NCBI GenBank assembly: GCA_018269055.1
Contig: JAFDVI010000012.1
Coordinates: 29,820 to 93,819 of the forward strand
DNA from: Acidobacteriota bacterium
Lineage (GTDB): Bacteria; Acidobacteriota; Blastocatellia; RBC074
DNA: 64,000 nt
Direction: 5' to 3'
The notes beneath the pieces are model-generated. The model ran no database searches. It was given only the letters and a program-made list of their open reading frames with translations, and was not told where the DNA came from. This document shows, one piece after another, positions 16,372 to 24,076 of the stretch. Within the stretch, counting starts at the first letter, position 1, and each line of letters opens with the position of its first letter. Position numbers and translations under genes: made by a program.

Positions 16372-17118
16372 ATGCTGACCGTTCAACACACCGCCAACGA
16401 TACCCAAGACGAATCTATGGACGAACGATTGTATTCGTTCGCGAAACTTGACCAATACGCTTTCAAACAACGATTCATCATTCGGCTGGTGGGATTCTTG
16501 TTGTACTGGCTGATCCGCTGCATTGGGATCACAATGAAATTTGAGGTCGTTGGCTGGGAACATCACACCGAAAATGAGCCATTGGTGTACTGCTTCTGGC
16601 ACAACCGAATTCCGACGGCGACATATTTCTGGCGACGGCGCGGGATTGTCGTGATGTCCTCGCAAAGCTTTGATTCTGAATACATTGCGCGATTCATTCA
16701 GCGATTCGGGTATGGCACGGCCAAAGGCAGTTCGACGCGTGGCGCGCGCGCCGGATTGATCCAGATGATTCGCGCCGTTCGCGCAGGTAAAAGTGCGGCC
16801 TTCACTGTTGATGGGCCTCGCGGGCCGATTTATGTCGCCAAACCCGGAGCATTATTGTTGGCGGCAAAAGCCAGTGCCCCAATCCTTCCCTTTTCCATTT
16901 CCCTGGATCGCTGCTGGCGGCTGAAAAGCTGGGATCGGATCGAAATTCCCAAACCGTTTGCGCGCGCGATCGTCGTCATCGGTCAGCCAATTCATGTTGA
17001 TGACGCCAACGATGAAGCTGAGCTGGAACGTTTTCAGCGCGCACTGGAAAAGGTGCGCGATCAGGGAGAAACCTTGCTTGCCGCTTACCGGCCTCAGGCG
17101 ACGCAACAGCAAGACTGA
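16372..17118 (+). CDS. DUF374 lysophospholipid-acyltransferase-like protein
   Basis: A 248-residue protein with a hydrophobic segment near residues 38-55 (IIRLVGFLLYWLIRCIG), followed by a glycerolipid-acyltransferase-like core: PLVYCFWHNRIPTA, SQSFDSEYIARFIQRFGYG, STRGARAGLIQMIRAVRAGK, FTVDGPRGPIYVAKPGALLL and PILPFSISLD. This pattern is typical of DUF374 proteins, which are related to LpxL-type acyltransferases and probably add an acyl chain to a lipid A or phospholipid precursor at the inner membrane. It sits just before the fatty-acid gene cluster. ATG 16417 (MDERLYS) is an alternative start. Confidence 0.85.
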   Translation: MLTVQHTANDTQDESMDERLYSFAKLDQYAFKQRFIIRLVGFLLYWLIRCIGITMKFEVVGWEHHTENEPLVYCFWHNRIPTATYFWRRRGIVVMSSQSFDSEYIARFIQRFGYGTAKGSSTRGARAGLIQMIRAVRAGKSAAFTVDGPRGPIYVAKPGALLLAAKASAPILPFSISLDRCWRLKSWDRIEIPKPFARAIVVIGQPIHVDDANDEAELERFQRALEKVRDQGETLLAAYRPQATQQQD

Positions 17119-17123
17119 CTCGG

Positions 17124-17151
17124 TTGACAAACCTCTGATCGAAAATATAAT
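17124..17151 (+). promoter_or_regulatory. Sigma-70-type promoter for yceD-rpmF-fatty acid genes
   Basis: A perfect TTGACA (17124-17129) and a perfect TATAAT (17146-17151) are separated by 16 bp, about 40 bp ahead of the yceD start. It overlaps the region just after the acyltransferase stop codon. It is the only two-box near-consensus promoter I noticed, and its place ahead of a housekeeping operon makes chance unlikely. Confidence 0.75.
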
Positions 17152-17189
17152 TACGCCCCTTATCGCGGCGTCAGGATCAAAGAGGAAAT

Positions 17190-17723
17190 ATGCTCATCTC
17201 ATTATTGCGTTTGCCTGCGGAAGGATTGGCTTTCCGACACCAGTATGCAGCAGGTGAACTGGATGTAAGCGAGCACGAATTTGAGCCTGAAATTCCTCCC
17301 TTGGTGACTGGACGCGTTATTCGGGTCGGAATGGATGTGCGCGTTCGCGGTGAAATCAAAGCCGCGCTGAAAGCTGATTGCGATAGATGTTTGAGTGCTG
17401 TTCCCATTGCAATCGAAACGCCGTTTGATTTGATTTACGTTCCGGATGACCCTGGCGCTGGCCAAACGGGCGAGCATGAAGTGCTTGACCGCGACCTGGA
17501 TGTGGCGACTTACGAAAATGAGCAAATCAACGTAGACGATCTGGTGCTGGAACAGTTGGAATTGAGTTTGCCAGCGCGTGTGCTCTGCCGCGAAGATTGC
17601 AAAGGGTTATGCCCCGAATGCGGAGCAGATTTGAATTTTGAACAATGCCGATGCGAGAAACCGATTGATCCTCGCTGGCAAGCGCTGGCCGATCTGAAAA
17701 ACAGGTCAGAGCAAGAGAATTGA
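17190..17723 (+). CDS. yceD: YceD/DUF177 family protein (23S rRNA accumulation)
   Basis: A 177-residue protein with the DUF177 pattern: an N-terminal beta-rich part (VRVRGEIKAALKADCDRCLS) and a C-terminal zinc-site-like set of cysteines (LCREDCKGLCPECGADLNFE, then QCRCEKP), ending DPRWQALADL. YceD is needed for normal 23S rRNA accumulation and is almost always encoded directly upstream of rpmF, as here. AAAGAGGAA precedes the ATG, and the promoter at 17124 fits as its start. Confidence 0.92.
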   Translation: MLISLLRLPAEGLAFRHQYAAGELDVSEHEFEPEIPPLVTGRVIRVGMDVRVRGEIKAALKADCDRCLSAVPIAIETPFDLIYVPDDPGAGQTGEHEVLDRDLDVATYENEQINVDDLVLEQLELSLPARVLCREDCKGLCPECGADLNFEQCRCEKPIDPRWQALADLKNRSEQEN

Positions 17724-17807
17724 GACAGGATTTACAAGATAAACAAGACTGACCTGATGGGTCGCTGTTGATCTCTTTATCCTGTTAATCCTGTAAATCC
17801 TGTCTAA
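17723..17807. repeat. Fold-back of degenerate CAGGATTTACA words (copy 1)
   Basis: GACAGGATTTACAAGATAAA on the left is answered by ATCCTGTTAATCCTGTAAAT and CCTGTC on the right, giving an imperfect hairpin between yceD and rpmF. The first base overlaps the last base of the yceD stop codon. A second copy of the same element is at 32155. Confidence 0.8.
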
Positions 17808-17848
17808 ATGTTTTTAGGCGTTTTCATCGTATCTTTTGGAGAATAGCT

Positions 17849-18034
17849 ATGCCGAATCCTAAACGACGACATTCGAAATCACGCAGCCGCAAGCGGCGCA
17901 CGCATGACGCGCTGAGTCGCGTTCAATTGTCCAACTGCCCGAACTGCGGCAATAAAAAGCTGCCGCATCGCGTTTGTCCCCGCTGTGGTTTTTACGGCGG
18001 ACGAACTGTGATTGAAGTCAAAGAACAAATCTGA
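17849..18034 (+). CDS. rpmF: 50S ribosomal protein L32
   Basis: A 61-residue protein with the standard L32 start MPNPKRRHSKSRSRKRR and a four-cysteine zinc ribbon, CPNCG...CPRCG, followed by FYGGRTVIEV. TTTTGGAGAA lies upstream of the ATG. It is placed between yceD and plsX, the usual bacterial order. Confidence 0.97.
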   Translation: MPNPKRRHSKSRSRKRRTHDALSRVQLSNCPNCGNKKLPHRVCPRCGFYGGRTVIEVKEQI

Positions 18035-18044
18035 TGAAAATTTG

Positions 18045-18090
18045 AAAGGTGAATGGCGGGAGTTGCGCGCTGCGTCATTCACCTTTTGTT
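18045..18090 (+). terminator. Hairpin with T-run after rpmF
   Basis: AAAGGTGAATG (from 18045) pairs with CATTCACCTTT (from 18076), followed by TGTTTGT. It could end or attenuate transcription after rpmF, separating the ribosomal gene from the plsX-fab genes. The loop is long (about 20 bases), so efficiency is uncertain. Confidence 0.6.
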
Positions 18091-18151
18091 TGTCTACTGT
18101 CCATAGGCGACCTTCGCCACTATCTAACGATACGATTCCCGCTTGGCCTCT

Positions 18152-19177
18152 ATGCTCACCACAATCGCCGTTGACGCTATGGGTGGAGACAACGCTCCAA
18201 CCGTCGAGGTTGAGGGTGCGTTACAAGCTGCTCGTGATCTGCGGGTTCGCATTTTGCTGGTCGGACGTGAGGAACAGATTCGCGCTGAACTCGCGCGACA
18301 AGGCGTGCCGAACCCGCGCAAACAACGGCTACACGTAGAAATCGTCAACGCCACCGAGGTCATCACCATGGAAGATTCGGTTGCGCAAGCTGTCCGGCGC
18401 AAACGCGATTCTTCGATTCGCGTGGCCGCGCGGTTGGTGCGCGAAGGCAAAGCGCACGGCCTGGTCAGCGCGGGCAACACGGGCGCTGTGATGGCGACTT
18501 CGGTACTCATGCTGGGCACGCTGCCTTCGGTGGATCGTCCGGCGCTCGCCGGCATCTTCCCTACGCTCAAGGGCAACGGCACCGTATTGCTCGATGTGGG
18601 GGCAAACGCCGAATGCAAGCCGGAGCATTTGCAGCAATTCGCGATTATGGGTTCGGTGTATTCGCGCTCCATTTTGGGCGTTCGCAACCCGCGCGTTGGA
18701 CTGATGAGCATTGGCGAAGAAGACATCAAAGGAAACGACTTGACCAAAGAAACGCTGCATTTGATGAAAGAAGCGCCCATCAATTTCATCGGCAACGTCG
18801 AAGGCCGCGATATATTCACCGGCGATGTGGACGTGATTGTCAGCGATGGATTTACCGGCAACGTGATTCTGAAAACCAGCGAAGGCCTGGTCGAAGCAAT
18901 TATGGGTTTGCTGAAAACCGAGCTTGGACAAACGTTGATTACGCAAACCGGCGCGATTTTGTCACGGCAGGCGTTTCGCAGCGTCAAAAAGCGTCTGGAT
19001 TATTCCGAATTCGGAGGCGCTCCGTTGCTGGGTTGCAAAGCGATCACCGTCATCTGTCATGGCAGCTCAACGCCCAAAGCGATTCGCAACGCTATTCGCG
19101 TCGCCAAGGAATTCGCCAAGGAAAAACTGGGCGAGCGTATCGAAAGCGAAGTCAGCGAGATGACGCTAATTCAATAA
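18152..19177 (+). CDS. plsX: Phosphate acyltransferase PlsX
   Basis: A 341-residue enzyme that makes acyl-phosphate from acyl-ACP for phospholipid synthesis. Family segments are TIAVDAMGGDNAP, GNTGAVMATSVL, LLDVGANAECKPEHL, GEEDIKGNDL, VSDGFTGNVILK and SEFGGAPLLG. ATG 18152 is preferred to TTG 18143, since the family starts at about this point; no good ribosome site precedes either. It overlaps nothing and is followed 1 bp later by fabD. Confidence 0.95.
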   Translation: MLTTIAVDAMGGDNAPTVEVEGALQAARDLRVRILLVGREEQIRAELARQGVPNPRKQRLHVEIVNATEVITMEDSVAQAVRRKRDSSIRVAARLVREGKAHGLVSAGNTGAVMATSVLMLGTLPSVDRPALAGIFPTLKGNGTVLLDVGANAECKPEHLQQFAIMGSVYSRSILGVRNPRVGLMSIGEEDIKGNDLTKETLHLMKEAPINFIGNVEGRDIFTGDVDVIVSDGFTGNVILKTSEGLVEAIMGLLKTELGQTLITQTGAILSRQAFRSVKKRLDYSEFGGAPLLGCKAITVICHGSSTPKAIRNAIRVAKEFAKEKLGERIESEVSEMTLIQ

Positions 19178-19178
19178 G

Positions 19179-20138
19179 ATGAGTAAACTGGCATTCATTT
19201 TCCCGGGCCAGGGATCGCAACATCCCGGAATGGGACGCGATCTGGCCGAAACTTTCGGGGCCGCGCGCGCGGCGTTTGAACACGCGGACTCTGCGCTGGG
19301 CTTTCCCCTTAGCGAGTTGTGTTTCAACGGCCCTGAAGAAGACCTGCAACTGACCATGAACACACAGCCCGCGATTTTGGCTGATTCAGTGGCAGCGTAT
19401 TTGGTTCTTCACGACCATGGCATCAAGCCGGACTTCGTTGCCGGTCATAGTTTGGGCGAATACTCCGCGTTGGTTGCGGCTGAAAGTTTGTCTTTTCCGG
19501 AGGCGCTCAAACTTGTTCGTCGTCGCGGGGAATTGATGCAGGAAGCGGTTCCGGTCGGCGTTGGCGCAATGGCCGCGATCCTGGGAATTGACGCCGAGAA
19601 AGTCAGCGAAGCCTGCGCGGTGGCCTCTCAGGCAATTGGGCAGGGACATTCCTGCGCTCCTGCAAATTTCAACTCGCCGTCGCAAATTGTCATTGCCGGA
19701 CACAAAGAAGTTGTCGAGCGTGCTGTCGAAGAATGCAAAACGCGCGGCGCCAAACGCGCGATGATGCTGAAAGTGAGCGCGCCGTTTCATTCTTCGCTGA
19801 TGATGCCGGCTCAGGAACAGATGGTCGAACCGTTGAATGCTACATCGTTCGACGACCTGAGCTTTCCAATCGTCAACAACGTTGATGCCGCAATTGTCAC
19901 AAATGGCGCGGATTCGCGCGAAGCTTTGATCCGCCAGATTTCCGCTCCCGTTCGTTGGACAGACAGCGTACAGAAATTGTTGGCTGAAGGCGTCGAAATC
20001 TTCGTCGAAGTTGGTCCCGGAAAAGTTCTCTGCGGTTTGGTCAAAGCAATTGCCAAAGAGGCTGGCAAGGAAGTAAAACTACTCAATGTAGAAGATTCAG
20101 CGAGCCTGCAAGCCACGATTGAAGCCTTGCAAAGTTGA
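19179..20138 (+). CDS. fabD: Malonyl-CoA:ACP transacylase
   Basis: A 319-residue enzyme that loads malonate onto ACP. It opens MSKLAFIFPGQGSQHPGMG and contains the nucleophile motif GHSLGEYSALV (Ser in GHSLG), an Arg in the RRRGELMQ region and the catalytic His in VSAPFHSSLM. Typical length is about 310. A gene for FabH, often found between plsX and fabD, is absent here. Confidence 0.96.
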   Translation: MSKLAFIFPGQGSQHPGMGRDLAETFGAARAAFEHADSALGFPLSELCFNGPEEDLQLTMNTQPAILADSVAAYLVLHDHGIKPDFVAGHSLGEYSALVAAESLSFPEALKLVRRRGELMQEAVPVGVGAMAAILGIDAEKVSEACAVASQAIGQGHSCAPANFNSPSQIVIAGHKEVVERAVEECKTRGAKRAMMLKVSAPFHSSLMMPAQEQMVEPLNATSFDDLSFPIVNNVDAAIVTNGADSREALIRQISAPVRWTDSVQKLLAEGVEIFVEVGPGKVLCGLVKAIAKEAGKEVKLLNVEDSASLQATIEALQS

Positions 20139-20178
20139 TACGTTTGCAGCAATTTCAAATTTGGGATCCGAAATTTCC

Positions 20179-20922
20179 ATGTTCAATCTTTCAAGACAAA
20201 TTGCATTGGTCACAGGCGGCTCGCAAGGCATTGGCCGCGCCATCGCGCTGACGCTGGCTGAACTTGGCGCGGATGTGGCCGTGATGGCTCGCACGCTGGA
20301 AAAATGCGAAGCCGTTGCCGAAGAAATCCGTGCGAAAGGCTGCCGCGCCGTCGCTGTGCGTGGCGATATGGCCAGCGCCGAAGACATCAAAGCCGCCGTC
20401 GCCAAAGTCGGTGAAGAACTTGGCCCGATTTCCATTCTCGTCAACAACGCAGCAATTACGCGCGATGGGTTGATGCTCCGAATGAAACAAACCGATTGGG
20501 AAGAAGTCATCAACACGAACTTGACTGGGGTGTTTCTGGCGACGCAAGCCGTGTTGCCGATGATGACCAAGGCTCGTAAAGGCCGCATTATCAATCTGAC
20601 TTCCGTCGTGGCGCAGATGGGAAATGCCGGCCAGGTCAATTACATCTCAGCCAAATCCGGGCTGATTGGATTTACGAAAGCCGTTGCGCGCGAATACGCC
20701 TCGCGCAACATCACGGTCAACGCCGTCGCACCGGGATTTATCGAAACGCCGATGACGGCTGTGCTTGGCGAAGCGGCGCGTAGCGCCATGCTCGAACAGA
20801 TTCCGCTAAAACGACCGGGAACAGACCTCGATGTAGCCTATGCTGTTGCGTTTTTGGCCTCAGATGAGGCAGGCTATATCACCGGTCAGGTAATCAACAT
20901 CAATGGTGGTATGTACATGTGA
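20179..20922 (+). CDS. fabG: 3-oxoacyl-ACP reductase
   Basis: A 247-residue short-chain dehydrogenase that reduces 3-ketoacyl-ACP with NADPH. It shows the nucleotide-binding TGGSQGIGRAIA, NNAAITRD, the Ser/Tyr/Lys triad (NLTSVV, then YISAKSG), the downstream VAPGFIETPMT and a C-terminal GYITGQVININGGMYM. The frame is open upstream to 20119, but ATG 20179 gives the normal FabG length; the upstream codons overlap fabD and pass through a repeat-like AATTTCAAATTTGGG stretch. Confidence 0.95.
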   Translation: MFNLSRQIALVTGGSQGIGRAIALTLAELGADVAVMARTLEKCEAVAEEIRAKGCRAVAVRGDMASAEDIKAAVAKVGEELGPISILVNNAAITRDGLMLRMKQTDWEEVINTNLTGVFLATQAVLPMMTKARKGRIINLTSVVAQMGNAGQVNYISAKSGLIGFTKAVAREYASRNITVNAVAPGFIETPMTAVLGEAARSAMLEQIPLKRPGTDLDVAYAVAFLASDEAGYITGQVININGGMYM

Positions 20923-20925
20923 TTG

Positions 20926-20977
20926 TCGATCGCGGATTGCAGAAAATCGGCAGTCCGCAGTTTGCAATCCGCAATCT
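20926..20977. repeat. Fold-back of GCGGATTGC words between fabG and acpP
   Basis: GATCGCGGATTGCAGAAAAT on the left faces TTTGCAATCCGCAATC on the right, with a partial second unit (CGGCAGTCCGCAG). It forms an imperfect hairpin in the 78-bp gap between the two genes. Confidence 0.65.
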
Positions 20978-21000
20978 AAAATCACGACTTGGAGGAATTC

Positions 21001-21240
21001 ATGGCAGATTCAATTATTGAGAAAGTAAAACAGATTATCGTGGATGAACTCGGTGTAGACGAATCCGAAGTCACTGATAACGCGCGGTTTATTGACGACC
21101 TGGGCGCGGATTCACTCGACACGGTGGAACTGGTGATGCGATTCGAAGAAGAGTTCGGCATCGAAATTCCTGACGAAGAAGCTGAAAAGATTCAGAGCGT
21201 CGGCGACGCTTTCCGCTACATTGAAGAGCACAGGAAATAA
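21001..21240 (+). CDS. acpP: Acyl carrier protein
   Basis: A 79-residue acidic protein. It carries the phosphopantetheine site [12 protein letters not shown] (Ser of DSL) and the usual [18 protein letters not shown] 21001 follows GGAGGAATTC, a strong ribosome site; a frame beginning 12 bp upstream at a TTG is not used. It holds the growing acyl chains passed between FabD, FabG and FabF. Confidence 0.97.
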   Translation: MADSIIEKVKQIIVDELGVDESEVTDNARFIDDLGADSLDTVELVMRFEEEFGIEIPDEEAEKIQSVGDAFRYIEEHRK

Positions 21241-21277
21241 TTCCCTGCGCTGGCGTACGGCATCGCCCGCAAAATTG

Positions 21278-21356
21278 AGCCACAAAAAGGCACAAAACTT
21301 ACAAAAGCCAACTCCGCCTTGGGTTACTTTTGTGGTGCAATTGCTTTTTTGTGGCT
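21278..21356. repeat. Fold-back of CACAAAA words between acpP and fabF
   Basis: AGCCACAAAAAGGCACAAAA on the left is mirrored by CTTTTGTGGTGCAATTGC and TTTTTTGTGGCT on the right. It is an imperfect hairpin in the 154-bp gap. The T-runs make it a possible partial terminator. Confidence 0.65.
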
Positions 21357-21394
21357 GATTGTCTTTACAGATATTTCCGAAGGGGAAGGACGTC

Positions 21395-22645
21395 GTGAAC
21401 AACGAAATGATAAAGAGGCGCGTTGTTGTCACTGGTATCGGGTTGGTTAGCCCATTGGGCAACAATACGGAAGAAACCTGGGCGGGTTTGACGGCCGGAC
21501 GCAGTGGGGTTGATTACATTGCGCGTTTCGATACCAGTCAGCACAAGGTCAAATTCGCCGCTGAAACCAAACACTTCGATCCGGGCAAGTTCATCGAAAA
21601 GAAAGAGTTGAAGAAGATGGATTACTTTATCTTCTTTGCGATTGCCGGTTCAAAGGAGGCGCTGGAAGATTCCGGGTTGAAAATTACCGATGGAAACGCC
21701 GATCTGATTGGCGCTTACATCGGAAGCGGCATTGGCGGTTTTGGCGTTTTTGAGCGCGAACACACCAAGATGTTGGAAGGCGGCCCGGATCGCATTTCCC
21801 CGTTTTTTATTCCGGCTTCGATTGTCAACCTGGCTTCGGGCTATGTTTCGATTTACACAGGCGCCAAAGGCCCGAATTCGGCAACGGCTACGGCCTGCAG
21901 TTCCGGCGCGCACGCCATCGGAGACAGTTTCAAAATCATCCAGCGCGGAGACGCTGTGGCCATGATTTGTGGTGGCACCGAAGGCGCAATTACTCCCATG
22001 TCGGTCGGAGGATTTGCGGCAATGCGCGCGCTTTCGACCCGGAACGATGACCCGCAACGAGCTTCGCGCCCCTTTGACAAAGACCGTGACGGGTTCGTCA
22101 TCGGAGAAGGTGCAGGCATTTTGGTTTTGGAGGAATTGGAGCACGCCAAAGCCCGCGGCGCCAAGATTTATGCCGAAGTCGTTGGGTATGGAATGTCGGC
22201 TGACGCTTTCCATATCACGTTGCCGGACATGGACGGTCCGCGTCGTGTGATGTTGAAAACAGTTAAAGACGCGGGAGTGACTCCCGATCGAGTGGATTAC
22301 ATCAACGTCCACGGGACCTCAACTCCGGTCGGAGATGCTAACGAAACCAAGGCGATCAAAGCCGCATTTGGTGACCATGCCTACAAACTGGCATTGAGTT
22401 CCACGAAGTCCATGACGGGCCACTTACTGGGTGGAGCCGGGGGATTGGAAGCCGGAATTACGGCGTTGGCGGTTTACAATCAACTCTTGCCGCCGACGAT
22501 CAATTACGAAACCGCGGACCCGGATTGTGATCTTGACTGTGTACCGAACCAGGCACGCCCCTCAAAGGTAACTTATGCATTATCAAATAGTTTTGGCTTT
22601 GGGGGCACAAATGCTGCGCTACTTTTCAAGCGATATCATGAGTAA
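21395..22645 (+). CDS. fabF: 3-oxoacyl-ACP synthase II
   Basis: A 416-residue condensing enzyme that extends acyl-ACP with malonyl-ACP. It shows RRVVVTGIGLVSPLGNN, the active-site Cys in TATACSSGAHAIGDS, the two histidines in YINVHGTSTPVGDANE and STKSMTGHLLGGAGG, and a C-terminal NSFGFGGTNAAL. GTG 21395 is preferred because AGGGGAAGGA lies directly upstream; ATG 21407 is an alternative. It is the last gene of the cluster, before a terminator. Confidence 0.95.
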   Translation: MNNEMIKRRVVVTGIGLVSPLGNNTEETWAGLTAGRSGVDYIARFDTSQHKVKFAAETKHFDPGKFIEKKELKKMDYFIFFAIAGSKEALEDSGLKITDGNADLIGAYIGSGIGGFGVFEREHTKMLEGGPDRISPFFIPASIVNLASGYVSIYTGAKGPNSATATACSSGAHAIGDSFKIIQRGDAVAMICGGTEGAITPMSVGGFAAMRALSTRNDDPQRASRPFDKDRDGFVIGEGAGILVLEELEHAKARGAKIYAEVVGYGMSADAFHITLPDMDGPRRVMLKTVKDAGVTPDRVDYINVHGTSTPVGDANETKAIKAAFGDHAYKLALSSTKSMTGHLLGGAGGLEAGITALAVYNQLLPPTINYETADPDCDLDCVPNQARPSKVTYALSNSFGFGGTNAALLFKRYHE

Positions 22646-22684
22646 CCCAACCATCACTGTTTGAGTAACAGTTGTCAAACCATC

Positions 22685-22726
22685 AAAAGCTGAGCGAGTT
22701 TAGGCTTGAACCCGCTCAGCTTTTTC
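22685..22726 (+). terminator. Rho-independent terminator after fabF
   Basis: AAAGCTGAGCG pairs with CGCTCAGCTTT, with GGGTTCAAGCCTAAACTC-type sequence in the loop, followed by TTTTTCCC. It sits 40 bp after the fabF stop. From 22727 to 22953 I see only the upstream region of the next gene. Confidence 0.85.
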
Positions 22727-22953
22727 CCTCTCGGCTGTGAACCAGGACAAAACACTTCTAAAAAATTCCGATTCAAATACCTACACTTTCCCTTTTCATT
22801 CATCCTCGCACGATTTCCAGACAGAGCGCAGCTAAGCCTAGTGCTATCAACCCCAAATGTCAGGAAACGCCGACTGGCATAGCCATTGCTCGCCGAGGAG
22901 CAGACTTGCGGCCTAAATTACTAAGCCCAAGAAACAAACGGAGGGCGCAAAGA

Positions 22954-23379
22954 ATGTCGAACCGTAGACACAAGATTATGGTCGTGGAAGATGATCTGAC
23001 TCTACGACTCACCCTGACAGAATTGTTTCGTTTACAAGGTTTTGCCGTTGTCACCGCTCGTGACGGCGATGAAGGTTATCTGCAAGCAGTCGCACATCAA
23101 CCGGATTTGATTATTACTGACCTGCAAATGCCTGTTTTGGATGGAATTGAACTTGCTCGCCTGATCCGCCGCGAACATGGAAAACTCAGCGAAATTCCCA
23201 TCATCGCCTTAAGCGGCAATCTGGGAGAGTTTAACTTACCGGATAAGCTGGGAGCTGGCATTGACCGATTTGTAGACAAATCGGTGTTTGACAGCAAAAG
23301 TTTAATGGAATCAGTCAACTCTCTGCTCGGAATAAAAAATCTTGCAGTTACAGCGTCCGTCAGCAATTTGAGCCAGTAA
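22954..23379 (+). CDS. Single-domain response regulator
   Basis: About 141 residues from ATG 22954, which follows GGAGGG at a good distance; an upstream in-frame ATG at 22906 is unlikely. It is a receiver domain only: the acidic pair in KIMVVEDD, the phospho-acceptor Asp in LIITDLQMPVLDG, the Ser in IIALSGN and the Lys in FVDKSV. There is no output domain, so it probably passes phosphate or regulates by protein contact. No histidine kinase gene is in the window. Confidence 0.88.
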   Translation: MSNRRHKIMVVEDDLTLRLTLTELFRLQGFAVVTARDGDEGYLQAVAHQPDLIITDLQMPVLDGIELARLIRREHGKLSEIPIIALSGNLGEFNLPDKLGAGIDRFVDKSVFDSKSLMESVNSLLGIKNLAVTASVSNLSQ

Positions 23380-23444
23380 GTTTAGGCAAGGTGGATTTGA
23401 TAATTTCCGAAGTTGGCCCCGACGAGATTACCAATTCCACCATT

Positions 23445-23993
23445 TCAGTCTTTACGTGGCTGATAAAACTCAGGATGAACGAAGGGTAACAATGCAAAAA
23501 TCACAGCGGGCTTATACAAATCCAGTCTTGTAACCACGCCGTCCGATAAAATCCCAATCGCGCCATCTTTTTGCTTTGAGTTCGAGCGGCCAAAAAACCG
23601 ATCATCGGCTTCGCCAAGCTCAATTCCCTGTCGAACCAAATCAGCAACAGGTTCCGGCAACAAAAACCGACCGGATTGACCTTTACCGACACGGCCTCGC
23701 CGATCCACAACGACAATCCAGGCATAAGCCCACATTCCTTCTTCAGAATCCAGCGTTCCACCTTCCAACCCTACGCCGAATTCCGCGTCAGGAGTTTTTT
23801 CCAAGGCCTGCCGCGCGCGATTGAGCGCACCGATGAACATTTCGTGATCGGAATCTGGTTGCGCGCTGACGCCGGAATCGGTGTTGACACCAACCGCACG
23901 CGCTTCCGGCCAGAACGCGACAACCGCTTCGGCAACACAATTGATTTTGACAGGGTTTTCAGAACCAACGGCAAAACATGAGTTCAATGGCAT
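23445..23993 (-). CDS. yjjX: DUF84 / YjjX-type inosine-xanthosine triphosphatase
   Basis: A 182-residue protein with the DUF84 pattern: FAVGSENPVKINCV at the N-terminus, TDSGVSAQPDSDHEMFIGAL, GVGLEGGT and QKDGAIGILSDGVVTR. Family members hydrolyse non-canonical purine nucleoside triphosphates (ITP, XTP), keeping them out of nucleic acids. It is a single gene, with no operon partner evident. Confidence 0.87.
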   Translation of the reverse strand: MPLNSCFAVGSENPVKINCVAEAVVAFWPEARAVGVNTDSGVSAQPDSDHEMFIGALNRARQALEKTPDAEFGVGLEGGTLDSEEGMWAYAWIVVVDRRGRVGKGQSGRFLLPEPVADLVRQGIELGEADDRFFGRSNSKQKDGAIGILSDGVVTRLDLYKPAVIFALLPFVHPEFYQPRKD

Positions 23994-24076
23994 AAGTAGA
24001 ATCAGTAAGTTGAAGTTTGCGTGCAGACCCGTAAACTACCACGGCATCATCATCGCTCACAAATTCCAGAGACTTT

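Noticed and set aside
18152..22645. fabH within the fatty-acid cluster
   Set aside because: plsX and fabD are 1 bp apart; no reading frame for a second condensing enzyme exists. The only ketoacyl synthase present is fabF.
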